Shown: positions 8,523 through 17,288 of the stretch, piece after piece
How positions within the stretch are numbered: position 1 is the first letter of the stretch
Layout of the letters: each line of letters begins with the position of its first letter
Origin: Bdellovibrionales bacterium
Lineage (GTDB): Bacteria > Bdellovibrionota > Bdellovibrionia > Bdellovibrionales > UBA1609
NCBI GenBank assembly: GCA_014323935.1
Contig: JACOND010000006.1
Span: 1 to 56,345, forward strand
Direction: 5' to 3'
Length of the DNA stretch: 56,345 bases
Position numbers and translations under genes: made by a program
The notes under the pieces: model-generated
Told to the model about the DNA's origin: nothing
Databases searched by the model: none
Seen by the model: only the letters and a program-made list of their open reading frames with translations

Positions 8523-10035
8523 AAGGAGTTTTGTTATAGCTAATTCAAATAAAAAATTTCTTCCTTTATTTATAGACGCTGAATTCGTTTCAAGTTCTTC
8601 CTCTCAAACCAAGGAGGTTCTAGACCCTTCCACTCAGGACGTTTTAACCTATGTACCCTACTCTAGCTTTCAGGAAATGGACCGGGCTGTTGAATCAGCT
8701 CAGCAAGCTTTTAAAAACTGGCGAGACGTTCCTGTTCCAGAAAGAGCGAGATTTTTTTTTAAATACCAACAAGCTTTAAAAGATCAGCAAGAAGAAATTG
8801 CTCAGATTTTATCTCAAGAGAATGGGAAAACTTTTGAAGATGCTAAAGGCGATGTTTGGAGAGGAATTGAAGTTGTGGAACAAGCTTGTCATGCTCCGGC
8901 TCTAATGATGGGAGAATCGGTTGAAAATGTTTCAAGGGGTATAGATATTCATTCTATCTTACAACCTTTAGGAGTTTGTTTAGGAATTACTCCTTTTAAT
9001 TTTCCAGCGATGATTCCTTTGTGGATGTTTCCTCTTTCTATTGTGTGTGGAAATACTTTTATTCTAAAACCTTCTGAAAAGACCCCTCAAACAGCTAATA
9101 AATTGGCTGAAATTTTTCAAAGCTGTGGCTTTCCTAAAGGACTTTTAAATGTGATTCATGGAGGAGTCGATCAAGCAAATTACCTGATAGAACATAAAGA
9201 TATAAAGGCTATTTCCTTTGTAGGGTCTTTTGAAGGAGCTAAGGCTGTTTATAGAAGGGGAACTTCAGCTCTTAAAAGAGTGCAAGCTTTTTCAGGAGCT
9301 AAAAATCATATGCTTATTATGAAAGATGCTCCTAAAAAAGAGGTCATTAAAAGTTTAGTATCCTCTAGTTGCGGGGCAGCTGGTCAAAGATGTATGGCAA
9401 TCAGTGTTGGAGTTTTTGTAGATTGTAAACAAGACTGGATTGATGAGATTGCAAAGTCTATGTCTTCTTTAAAGCCCTGTTCTTGGAAAAATAAAGAGGC
9501 TGATTTCGGACCTTTGATTTCTAAGTCCTCTCGGCAAAGAGTTTTATCTTTAATTGAAAAAGCTAAGCAAGAAGGAGCTAAGTTATGTTTAGATGGTTCT
9601 CATTTTAAATCTAAGCTTTATCCCAAAGGAAATTTTGTAGGTCCTACTTTATTTGATGAAGTCAAAGCAGATATGAGTGTTTATAAAGAAGAGATTTTTG
9701 GACCTGTTTTACTTTGTGTGAGAGTTAAAACTTTAGAAGAAGCTGTAAGCTTTATCAATCAAAACCCTTATGGAAATGGAACTTCTATTTTTACAAGATC
9801 TGGGGAATCGGCTCGTTATTTTCAACACCATATTGAAGTAGGTCAGGTGGGAATTAACTTACCTATCCCTGTTCCTTTGCCTTTTTTCTCTTTTACGGGA
9901 TGGAAGAAATCTTTTTTTGGAGATTTACATGCTTATGGAAAGCAGGCTATTCGTTTTTATACAGAGACAAAAACAATTATTTCTAGATGGAAGAGTGCAG
10001 AGACTAAAGTTAATATGACCATAAAAATGAAGTAA
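8500..10035 (+). CDS. mmsA: Methylmalonate-semialdehyde dehydrogenase (acylating)
   Basis: An aldehyde dehydrogenase-fold enzyme of ~500 residues. Features specific to the MMSDH branch include LGVCLGITPFNFPAMIPLWM, GNTFILKPSEKTP and the catalytic loop GQRCMAIS (Cys about residue 298). It converts (methyl)malonate semialdehyde to propionyl-/acetyl-CoA with NAD+ and CoA in valine, thymine or inositol catabolism. The isobutyryl-CoA dehydrogenase gene 31 bases downstream points to valine. The start is unclear. The GTG at 8500 overlaps the upstream gene by 23 bases and has no ribosome site, while a strong AAAGGAG at 8522-8528 precedes only ATA (8536) in this frame. Translation may begin at that rare codon, or the overlap may be real. 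Confidence 0.88.
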   Translation: MSYYKPYERSFVIANSNKKFLPLFIDAEFVSSSSSQTKEVLDPSTQDVLTYVPYSSFQEMDRAVESAQQAFKNWRDVPVPERARFFFKYQQALKDQQEEIAQILSQENGKTFEDAKGDVWRGIEVVEQACHAPALMMGESVENVSRGIDIHSILQPLGVCLGITPFNFPAMIPLWMFPLSIVCGNTFILKPSEKTPQTANKLAEIFQSCGFPKGLLNVIHGGVDQANYLIEHKDIKAISFVGSFEGAKAVYRRGTSALKRVQAFSGAKNHMLIMKDAPKKEVIKSLVSSSCGAAGQRCMAISVGVFVDCKQDWIDEIAKSMSSLKPCSWKNKEADFGPLISKSSRQRVLSLIEKAKQEGAKLCLDGSHFKSKLYPKGNFVGPTLFDEVKADMSVYKEEIFGPVLLCVRVKTLEEAVSFINQNPYGNGTSIFTRSGESARYFQHHIEVGQVGINLPIPVPLPFFSFTGWKKSFFGDLHAYGKQAIRFYTETKTIISRWKSAETKVNMTIKMK

Positions 10036-10066
10036 CTTATGCTGAATTTTATCTTATGAGCTTAAA

Positions 10067-11221
10067 ATGAACTTTGATTTATCTCAAGAACAGTTATCTT
10101 TTCAAAAACTTGCAAAGGATTATGCAGAAAAGGAAATGCAAGAACAGGCTGGAGAGTGGGATAAAAAGAGAATCTTTCCTATAGAGATCATTAAAAAATC
10201 AGCTGAAATGGGTTTTTGTGGTCTTTATATAAAAGAAGATGTGGGAGGTTTGGGACTTTCTCGTTTAGATACCTCTCTTATTTTTGAGCAATTAGCTCAA
10301 GCTTGTCCTTCTACAACGGCTTATATTTCTATTCATAATATGACAGCTTGGATGATTGATGAATTTGGTTCTGATTCTCTTAGAAAAGAATTTGTTCCCT
10401 CTATGGTAAGTGCTGAAAATTTAGGTTCTTATTGTTTGACAGAACCTTGGTCAGGTTCAGATGCTGCGAGTTTAAAAACAAAGGCTAAAAAAGAAAATTC
10501 TCAATGGGTTTTAAATGGAACGAAGTCTTTTGTGTCAGGAGCGGGAGCGACTCAAGTTTTAATTGTCATGGCACGAACGGGAGAACTTGGTCCTAAGGGA
10601 ATTTCCAGCTTTGTTGTTCCTTGCGACGTGAAAGGAATTTCTTACGGAAAAAATGAAGATAAAATGGGTTGGAACTCACAGCCTACAAAAATAGTTAACT
10701 TAGATCATGTTAAAATCCCTGAAAGTTATTTATTAGGTCAGGAAGGCGAGGGGTTTAAAATTGCAATGAAAGGTTTAAATGGAGGACGAATCAATATCGC
10801 AGCTTGTTCTTTAGGAGCCGCTCAGTCTGCTGTAAAGCACTGTCAAAGATATATGAAAGAAAGAGAGCAGTTTGGGAAAACTTTAAGTTCTTTTCAAGCT
10901 TTAAGGTTTAAAATAGCTGACATGGTAACAGAGGTAACCGCCTCTCGTTATATGGTTCGTTTAGCTGCTTTTAAATTAGATCAAAGGGATTTTAAATCTC
11001 CGAGTTACTGTGCTATGGCAAAAAGATTAGCGACCGACTTATGTTTTCAAGTTTGTAATCAAGCCATACAAATTTATGGGGGTTATGGTTATACTAAAGA
11101 TTATCCTGTCGAACGTTTGATGAGAGATGCTAGGGTTCATCAAATTTTAGAAGGTACGAATGAGATCATGCGATTTATTTTATCGCGTAGTATTCTTGAA
11201 GAAAACAGCCTGGAGTTTTAA
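10067..11221 (+). CDS. Isobutyryl-CoA dehydrogenase (ACAD8-like acyl-CoA dehydrogenase)
   Basis: A 384-residue FAD flavoenzyme, the usual acyl-CoA dehydrogenase length. Distinctive stretches match the ACAD8 (isobutyryl-CoA) branch: ISIHNMTAWMIDEFG, SYCLTEPWSGSDAASLKT, MGWNSQPTK, GLNGGRINIAACSLGAAQS and QIYGGYGYTKDYPVERLMRD. The catalytic base is the Glu of LEGTNE (about residue 362). It oxidises isobutyryl-CoA to methacrylyl-CoA in valine breakdown, passing electrons to ETF. The mmsA gene lies immediately upstream. The enzymes linking the two steps (enoyl-CoA hydratase, HIBYL-CoA hydrolase, HIBADH) are not in this window. Confidence 0.85.
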   Translation: MNFDLSQEQLSFQKLAKDYAEKEMQEQAGEWDKKRIFPIEIIKKSAEMGFCGLYIKEDVGGLGLSRLDTSLIFEQLAQACPSTTAYISIHNMTAWMIDEFGSDSLRKEFVPSMVSAENLGSYCLTEPWSGSDAASLKTKAKKENSQWVLNGTKSFVSGAGATQVLIVMARTGELGPKGISSFVVPCDVKGISYGKNEDKMGWNSQPTKIVNLDHVKIPESYLLGQEGEGFKIAMKGLNGGRINIAACSLGAAQSAVKHCQRYMKEREQFGKTLSSFQALRFKIADMVTEVTASRYMVRLAAFKLDQRDFKSPSYCAMAKRLATDLCFQVCNQAIQIYGGYGYTKDYPVERLMRDARVHQILEGTNEIMRFILSRSILEENSLEF

Positions 11222-11291
11222 TTTGTCTGTTTTTACTTTAGAAAAAAGGAAAATTTGAACTCTCGTGTTTTGACGGCTTTATAGATAAGCT

Positions 11292-12230
11292 TTACTTTTT
11301 ACAAGTGATGTAATCTGGTGAAAAAAACCAGTTTCGTTTCAATAGTTTGATCGTAAATTGCTTTTGTTTTCTCTCATTGTTTTTTAGAAGTTCTTCCATG
11401 TGAGATTGTCCATAATTAGATAAATTTAACTGTCTCATATAGGAAGCTAAGACTCGTTTTTGTTCTTTTTTATTTAACTCTAGAAAAAATTGTCTTTGAA
11501 TACCTTTTGAAGTGATAGGCAGAGGAAGCTTTTCTTCCTTTAAACCGCTTAAGGCTTCTAAGGACCTAGCTAAAGCTTTAAGAGAACCTTTTCTTTTTTT
11601 TTCTAATTTTTTTAACCATTCCTTTCGTATCCAATTTCTTAGATAAGAATTATCTTTATTTGAAGGGTCTTCTATAAAATTTATTTTTTTTATTTTCGCA
11701 TAATGTTCAATATCTTGTCTTGAAAAAGATAAAAGAGGTCTCAAATACGGTTTATCGTAGGAAGGCATACTTTGTAATCCTTTTTTCCCGCAACCTCTGA
11801 TTAAATTAATCAACCTTGTTTCAAGGAGGTCATTTTCATTATGAGCTAAAACAATAAAATCGGCTTTCTTTTGTTTTAAAAAATGTTTAAATTGACTGTG
11901 TCTGAAATTTCTAAAAGCTTCTTCACTGGATTTTTGTTCTAAGGGAGCTGTTTTCTTTAAAAAACTAAGATTTTCTGTTTTACAAAAATCAGATATAAAT
12001 TTTTCTGCTTGGTTTCGATAATGAGTTATTTTTTTTTCATTTGAAAGTCCATGGTGAATATAGCTTACATAAAGTTTTAATTTACAAATCGGACGGAGCT
12101 TTTTAAGCAAGTCTATTAAAACCATAGAATCTATACCTGAAGAAACACCTACAATCATTTTTTTATTTTCGATTTCATTGTCTTGAAAAAAAGTTAGGGT
12201 TTGAAAAAAAAATTTATTTTTAGTCAGCAC
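11292..12230 (-). CDS. tilS: tRNA(Ile)-lysidine synthase
   Basis: A 312-residue PP-loop ATPase starting at GTG. The nucleotide-binding motif reads SSGIDS (residues 30-35) in place of the usual SGGxDS. The family segments YIHHGLS, AHNENDLLETRLINLIRGCG and IEDPSN.D..YLRNWIR follow. The enzyme attaches lysine to C34 of the tRNA-Ile2 anticodon so that it reads AUA. It is short: the C-terminal TilS domain seen in E. coli (432 aa) is largely absent, as in other compact versions. It is transcribed divergently from gdhA, with a 280-base spacer. Confidence 0.88.
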   Translation of the reverse strand: MLTKNKFFFQTLTFFQDNEIENKKMIVGVSSGIDSMVLIDLLKKLRPICKLKLYVSYIHHGLSNEKKITHYRNQAEKFISDFCKTENLSFLKKTAPLEQKSSEEAFRNFRHSQFKHFLKQKKADFIVLAHNENDLLETRLINLIRGCGKKGLQSMPSYDKPYLRPLLSFSRQDIEHYAKIKKINFIEDPSNKDNSYLRNWIRKEWLKKLEKKRKGSLKALARSLEALSGLKEEKLPLPITSKGIQRQFFLELNKKEQKRVLASYMRQLNLSNYGQSHMEELLKNNERKQKQFTIKLLKRNWFFSPDYITCKK

Positions 12231-12390
12231 TTTGATATTAAAATAACATTAAAAAGAAAAACGTGTTAGTTTAAAGTATAAAAAATAAAAAAGTTTTTTT
12301 CTGTTAGAATTTATTTAAGAAAACGTCTTAATTAAAAGTGTTTGGAAAAAAATAGGTTTTTATAAAAATTATTATTTATATAAAATAGGT

Positions 12391-12421
12391 TTGACAAAGT
12401 TTATTTTTTGATTGATATAAA
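12391..12421 (+). promoter_or_regulatory. Candidate sigma-70 promoter of the dehydrogenase gene
   Basis: A perfect -35 box TTGACA (12391-12396) is followed by GATATA at 17 bases or TATAAA at 19 bases. It lies about 90 bases before the gdhA start, leaving an AT-rich leader. The call is by consensus only. Confidence 0.5.
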
Positions 12422-12510
12422 AAGACAGAGAAACTGTGTTTATCTACATTTTTTTAAGGATTTATTTAAAATCAGAAAAGTAAAGATGAATCTGTTATAT
12501 GGAGTTTTGA

Positions 12511-13785
12511 ATGGATCAAGATGAACTTCTAAGTAATTCTTTTTATAAAGATGTCGTTAGCTTCTTGGAAGTTGTAGAAAAAACTATTGATATTAATCCA
12601 AATTTAATTACCCGTTTAAAATATCCTAGACGAGCGATTCGTGTTTCCATCCCTGTTAGAATGGATGATGGGAGTATGCAAGTTTTTAGAGGATATAGAG
12701 TGCAACACAACCATGTTTTAGGACCTTTTAAAGGAGGAATTCGTTATCATCCTAATGTCAATTTAGGAGAAGTTTCAGCCTTAGCTAGCCTTATGACTTA
12801 TAAAAATTCTCTTCTCAATTTACCTTTAGGAGGAGCTAAAGGGGGAGTGAAAGTAAACCCTAATTCCCTGTCTAGAGTCGAATTGGAAGCTTTAAGTAGA
12901 AGGTTTGCTACAGAAATAGGTCCTTTTATAGGTCCTGACAAAGATATTCCGGCTCCTGATGTGGGAACAAATCCTGAAACTATGGCTTGGATCATGGATA
13001 CTTTTTCTCTAGAAACAGGTTTTTCTCAAACAGGGGTTGTGACTGGAAAACCTGTAGAAATTGGAGGCTCTCGTGGAAGACTTTCTGCCACAGGACTGGG
13101 AGTTGTTTATATCGCTGAACAGGCTCTTGAAACTCAAAGAAAGGAGATTTCTCAGTCGACTTTTGCCATTCAAGGCTTTGGGAATGTAGGCTCTCATGTT
13201 GCCATAGAAGCTCATGCCATGGGAGCTAAAATTCTAGCGGTAAGTGATATTAAAGGGGGGATTTACAATCCTCGTGGTATAAACATCAGTGAGTTAATTC
13301 GTTATTTAAAAGAACATCGTTTTGTTGAAGGATTTCCTCATACAAACACTATAACGAATGAGGAGTTATTAGAATTAGATGTAGACGTTCTTTGTCCTTG
13401 TGCTTTAGAATCTGTGATACATGAAAAAAATGTCAATAAAGTGAAAGCTAAAATTATTGTAGAAGGAGCAAATGGACCTGTGACTCCTCAAGCCTTAGAT
13501 TATCTTTTGAAAAATAATGTTTTGGTTGTTCCAGATATTTTAGCTAATGGAGGAGGAGCTGTGGTGAGTTATTTTGAATGGGTTCAAGATATCAGTTGGT
13601 TATTTTGGAAAGAGCAAGAAGTGCGTGAAAAATTGAAAAAGGTTATGGTTGATACTTTTACGAGAGTTTGGAATTTTACAAAGACTTATCAGAAATCTAA
13701 AGATAAAGATAACTTAAGACTCTCTGCTATGGCTATTGCTCTTTTACGTTTGGAAAAGGCTATGAAACTCAGAGGACAGATTTAA
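12511..13785 (+). CDS. gdhA: Glu/Leu/Phe/Val dehydrogenase (glutamate dehydrogenase type)
   Basis: A 424-residue NAD(P)-dependent amino-acid dehydrogenase. The N-terminal substrate domain has GYRVQHNHVLGPFKGGIRYHP, LPLGGAKGGVKVNP (catalytic Lys region) and PAPDVGTNPETMAWIMD. The Rossmann domain has FGNVGSHVA. The length and GGAKGGV context fit bacterial glutamate dehydrogenase (oxidative, often NAD-linked). Leucine specificity is less likely because leucine dehydrogenases are shorter (~365 aa). It interconverts glutamate and 2-oxoglutarate plus ammonia. With valine catabolism and N-formylglutamate hydrolysis nearby, amino acids may be a main carbon source. pyrD follows after 7 bases. Confidence 0.88.
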   Translation: MDQDELLSNSFYKDVVSFLEVVEKTIDINPNLITRLKYPRRAIRVSIPVRMDDGSMQVFRGYRVQHNHVLGPFKGGIRYHPNVNLGEVSALASLMTYKNSLLNLPLGGAKGGVKVNPNSLSRVELEALSRRFATEIGPFIGPDKDIPAPDVGTNPETMAWIMDTFSLETGFSQTGVVTGKPVEIGGSRGRLSATGLGVVYIAEQALETQRKEISQSTFAIQGFGNVGSHVAIEAHAMGAKILAVSDIKGGIYNPRGINISELIRYLKEHRFVEGFPHTNTITNEELLELDVDVLCPCALESVIHEKNVNKVKAKIIVEGANGPVTPQALDYLLKNNVLVVPDILANGGGAVVSYFEWVQDISWLFWKEQEVREKLKKVMVDTFTRVWNFTKTYQKSKDKDNLRLSAMAIALLRLEKAMKLRGQI

Positions 13786-13792
13786 ATGTATT

Positions 13793-14797
13793 ATGAAACT
13801 TAAACCTTGGTTGCTGTTACCTTCTCCTCTTTTATATTCTCTTCACCCTTTTTTTTTAAATATTTATAGCCGTATTCAATCAGGAAAAACCTATCGTTGG
13901 AAAACTTTAGATTGGAGAGGTCTTCACTTTCCTAATCCTTTAGGAACGGCAGGAGGGGTGGATAAGAATGCCTGTTATGTTAAAAATTACTGTGCTTTAG
14001 GAGCTGGTTTTTTAGAATTAGGGACTGTAACTCCTGAAGCTCAAGCTCCAAATCCTCGTCCTCTTCTAAAACGTAGTCTCAAGCATTTCTCTCTTTGGAA
14101 TAATATGGGTTTTCCTAATAGAGGTCTTCATTTTTTTGAAAAACAATTAGACATGATTTTTAAAGAAAATTCTTCTTTTCCTATTCCTCTCTTTATTAAT
14201 TTAGGAAAAAACAGAACAACAGCTCTTTCCTCAGCTGTCTTGGATTATAAAAAAGGGATGTTATCATTATGGAAATATGCCTCGGCTTTTGTGATTAATA
14301 TCAGCAGTCCTAATACACAGTCTTTAAGAGATATTTTTGATACAAAATATTTAATGAAATTTTTAAAATCTATTAATGAAATTCGCTTAAGTTTGAATAA
14401 AAATATTCCTTTGATTTTAAAATTAAGTCCTGATGAAGAAGATAGTATGAGAATCATTGAGCAATCTTTAACAGCAGGGATTGATGGATGGTGTTTAACT
14501 AACAGTACAAGGCAAAGACCTGTTAAAAATTTATTTTTAGAAAATAAAGGGGGAGTGTCAGGAAAGCTTTTAGCTCCTCTTTCGATTCATTTATTAAAAG
14601 AATTGAGAAAATGGTTAGATAAAAATAAGGTAAAAGATAAACTTGTTATTTCTTGTGGAGGAGTTTTAACTCCTCAAGATGTTTTTGGTCGTTTAGACAT
14701 TGGTGCTGATTTGGTTCAAGTTTATTCGGCTTTGGTTTTTAATGGCTACTCTTTTTTTTCTTCTGTTTATAGCAAGATTAAGGAAAAAAACTCTTGA
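13793..14797 (+). CDS. pyrD: Dihydroorotate dehydrogenase, quinone-linked (class 2)
   Basis: A 334-residue FMN enzyme of pyrimidine synthesis. The N-terminal helix (residues 1-25) is the membrane-association segment characteristic of class 2, which passes electrons to quinone. Landmarks are NPLGTAGGVDKNA, GFLELGTVTPEAQ.PNPRPLLKR, NNMGFPN, NISSPNTQSLR (containing the catalytic Ser of class 2), LKLSPD and ISCGGV. It begins 7 bases after gdhA and is probably cotranscribed. pyrF is elsewhere in the window (40083), so the pathway genes are scattered. Confidence 0.92.
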   Translation: MKLKPWLLLPSPLLYSLHPFFLNIYSRIQSGKTYRWKTLDWRGLHFPNPLGTAGGVDKNACYVKNYCALGAGFLELGTVTPEAQAPNPRPLLKRSLKHFSLWNNMGFPNRGLHFFEKQLDMIFKENSSFPIPLFINLGKNRTTALSSAVLDYKKGMLSLWKYASAFVINISSPNTQSLRDIFDTKYLMKFLKSINEIRLSLNKNIPLILKLSPDEEDSMRIIEQSLTAGIDGWCLTNSTRQRPVKNLFLENKGGVSGKLLAPLSIHLLKELRKWLDKNKVKDKLVISCGGVLTPQDVFGRLDIGADLVQVYSALVFNGYSFFSSVYSKIKEKNS

Positions 14798-14840
14798 GTT
14801 TTGAAGAAATAAGATTATTAAAATATTCAAAGGAATAAGA

Positions 14841-15792
14841 ATGAAAATAAAAATATTGATTTTGAGTTTGATTTTTGTATTTTCTTGTAGCAAAGAGTTA
14901 GAAGAATCTTCACCTGTTCAAGAAGAAGTCTTTCGGATAATGCCTTAACGCAAGCAGATAATTCAAGTTCCAATCAAATAGATACTGTTTTAACACAGCC
15001 TCAAGAGCTAAATGTAGTATCACAAATTATAAAGAATATGTAACAGATTTTGGAAAGATAAAAGCACTTCTTGAAGAGGTAGGGAGTGTATAGCTTGTAA
15101 AGAGGGTTGTTTAGGGGAGGGATGTCAACTGCAAGGAGCTGGTTTTTCAAATCAAGATTTAAGAGATTTTAATTTTTCCTACGTAAATTTAACAGGAGTT
15201 AATTTTATCTAAATATAGAAGATACTTATTTAGAGACAAATCTTGAAAGAAGTTCCTTTCGAGAGGCCTTGTTAACAGGAGCGATCTATGATTCTTTGTT
15301 ACTCTATGATGGTGCTTTGTTATTTGGTATATTAATCCAGAAAAAGAAGGTAGTATGATATTCATAAAACAAGGCTTGCTGAAATGAGAAAAAAAAGAGG
15401 GGAAAATTGTAAAAATTATACAAAATATGCTCCTGACTTAACTGCTTGTAATTTGAAAGAGCTTGATTTTTCTGGTCAAGATTTAAAAAAATATACTTTT
15501 GACTATTCTATTTTGAGAGGAGCTAATTTTGACAAGTCTAATTTGAGAGAAGCTAGTTTTTAAGGTTCTGATCTCTACGAGACTTTTTTTAAAGCTTCTG
15601 ATTTAACAAGGGCTAATTTAAAAACAAATCTTAGCTTCAGTTTTTTTAGATTTCTCTCCAGCTACATTAGAAAAAGCGAATTATGATTCTTTTATGAGAG
15701 TTATTGATAGAAGTCTTATTCCTTCGAATCAAGGTTTTACTGATTATAATGAACTGTTTGATAGAGGAATGATAGATGTACGTAAAAAGTAA
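14841..15792 (+). pseudogene. Broken pentapeptide-repeat lipoprotein gene
   Basis: The reading starts at ATG 14841 with a clear lipoprotein signal (LSLIFVFSCSK) and stops after ~35 codons. Coherent pieces then continue in other frames: NALTQADNSSSNQID, CSITNYKEYVTDFGKIKALL, ACKEGCLGEGCQL.GAGFSNQDLRDFNFS, and later GQDLKKYTFDYSILRGANFD, then SNLREASF interrupted by TAA. The A(N/D)LxxF periodicity is that of pentapeptide repeats (right-handed beta-helix). I count at least five frameshifts or stops, so this is a decayed gene. Function of the ancestor unknown. No other gene is visible between 14798 and 16012. Confidence 0.8.
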
Positions 15793-16012
15793 ATAGAAAG
15801 TAGGAATGTGTTAGTTTTTTTAGACACGAAGTTTATAAAATAAATAAATAAAAAAGTAAATCTTTAATGGGAATACCTTAAAGAAATCCTTTTTCTTATT
15901 ATAAAATATCTCTTGATTTTCAGAAGGGATTAAGAGTTTTCTTTATTAAAGGAATAATCTCATTGTAATAAAAGCTAAAAAATGTTATTTAGTAACAAAA
16001 GGTATTTTCTCA

Positions 16013-17287
16013 ATGACTAACTTTACAGAATATAAAAATCTTTGTATCATTCCTTTTGTTCATATTTCTTCTAAACCTGATGGAAGATTAAGATTATGTG
16101 CTAAATCTCCTCAAGAATTTTCAGAGCCTCATTTAAAAAAGGGTTTCTTTTTAGGTAGGAATACTTTAAATGAGATATGGAACAGTAAATCTTTAAGAGA
16201 TATTAGATTAAAAATGTTAAAAGGAGAAAAACTTGATATATGCTCAAAATGCTGGAAGCTTGAAAAAGTGGGAAGAAGATCTAAAAGAATAAAAGATAAT
16301 GAAAAATTTTTAAATAAATATAAAGATCGCCTTTTAGAAGCTGAAAAAAACCATGGTTTTTTATCGAAAAAGCCGGTGTATTTAGATTTAAGATTGGGAA
16401 ATCATTGTAATTTAAAGTGTCGAACTTGTAATCCTTTATTTTCATCTTTGTGGTATAAGGAATTAAAAAAATATGAACATGAAAATCCTCTCATACCAGA
16501 AAATGTAAACTTTAATACATTAAATTCTATGAAGGAATTTAAAAAGGATTGGTACAAAACAACAGTTATGCATGACATGATTGAAGAGATAAGTCCTGAT
16601 TTAGAACTTGTCTATATTTCAGGGGGAGAGCCTTTTCTTATCAAAGAACATGAGATGTTTTTAGATCAATTCATTAAAAGAGGTTTTCAAAAAAACATTC
16701 AAATCAATTTGAATACAAATTTAACTTATTTAAACCAGTCGATGTTAAAAAAATTAAGTCTTTTTAAAAAAGTGCTTTTTATGCCTAGTATAGATGCTTA
16801 TGGAAAAAGAAATGATTGGCTCAGATCTCCGAGTCGCTTTTCAAGAATTGAAAGAAATTTTAAAGAAATTTTAAATCTTCCTGAAAATGTAGAGATTTTG
16901 CTTAACTGTACTCTTAGTGTCTTTAATATTTTGTATCTTGATGAACTATCAAATTGGTTATCCCGGGTTATCAAAGAGTCAAAGAGATCTGTTCGAATTC
17001 ATTTAGATGTGTTACACCAACCTGTAGAGCAGCATATCTCAGTTCTTCCTGTAAATCTTAAAATCAAAGCTATAGGGAAAATTGAAGAAATAATAAAAAA
17101 TGAAGAAAAGTATTTGTTTAAAAAAAAGGATGTCACTGCTATTTGTAATCTTTTACAAAATTTAAAAGAAGATTCAAAAAAGATTATCTCACTCAGAGAG
17201 CAGTTAAAAAAGGAAATTCAAGTTATTGATAAGTGGAGAGGGGAAAACTTTTTTTCTGTTTTTCCAGAATTTGTAAATCAGTTGTAG
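16013..17287 (+). CDS. Radical SAM enzyme with N-terminal Cys-rich (twitch-like) domain, 1
   Basis: A 424-residue protein. The radical SAM cluster motif CNLKCRTC lies at about residues 133-140, far from the N-terminus, followed by YISGGEPFLI (SAM-binding GGEP). Residues 1-100 carry a separate Cys arrangement (CIIPFVHISS, LRLC, then ICSKCW near residue 78) like a half-SPASM (twitch) auxiliary Fe-S domain placed before the radical core, as in the N-terminal-twitch radical SAM group. Members are mostly uncharacterised; some act on peptides or sugars. The gene starts 200 bases after the decayed pentapeptide gene and is followed after 1 base by a paralogue. Substrate unknown. Confidence 0.8.
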   Translation: MTNFTEYKNLCIIPFVHISSKPDGRLRLCAKSPQEFSEPHLKKGFFLGRNTLNEIWNSKSLRDIRLKMLKGEKLDICSKCWKLEKVGRRSKRIKDNEKFLNKYKDRLLEAEKNHGFLSKKPVYLDLRLGNHCNLKCRTCNPLFSSLWYKELKKYEHENPLIPENVNFNTLNSMKEFKKDWYKTTVMHDMIEEISPDLELVYISGGEPFLIKEHEMFLDQFIKRGFQKNIQINLNTNLTYLNQSMLKKLSLFKKVLFMPSIDAYGKRNDWLRSPSRFSRIERNFKEILNLPENVEILLNCTLSVFNILYLDELSNWLSRVIKESKRSVRIHLDVLHQPVEQHISVLPVNLKIKAIGKIEEIIKNEEKYLFKKKDVTAICNLLQNLKEDSKKIISLREQLKKEIQVIDKWRGENFFSVFPEFVNQL

Positions 17288-17288
17288 T

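Noticed and set aside
12798..13215. Minus-strand open frames inside the glutamate dehydrogenase gene
   Set aside because: Shadows of a strongly conserved coding gene on the other strand.
14693..14893. Minus-strand 66-codon frame across the pyrD end
   Set aside because: It overlaps conserved pyrD codons and the lipoprotein pseudogene start; composition reflects AT bias only.
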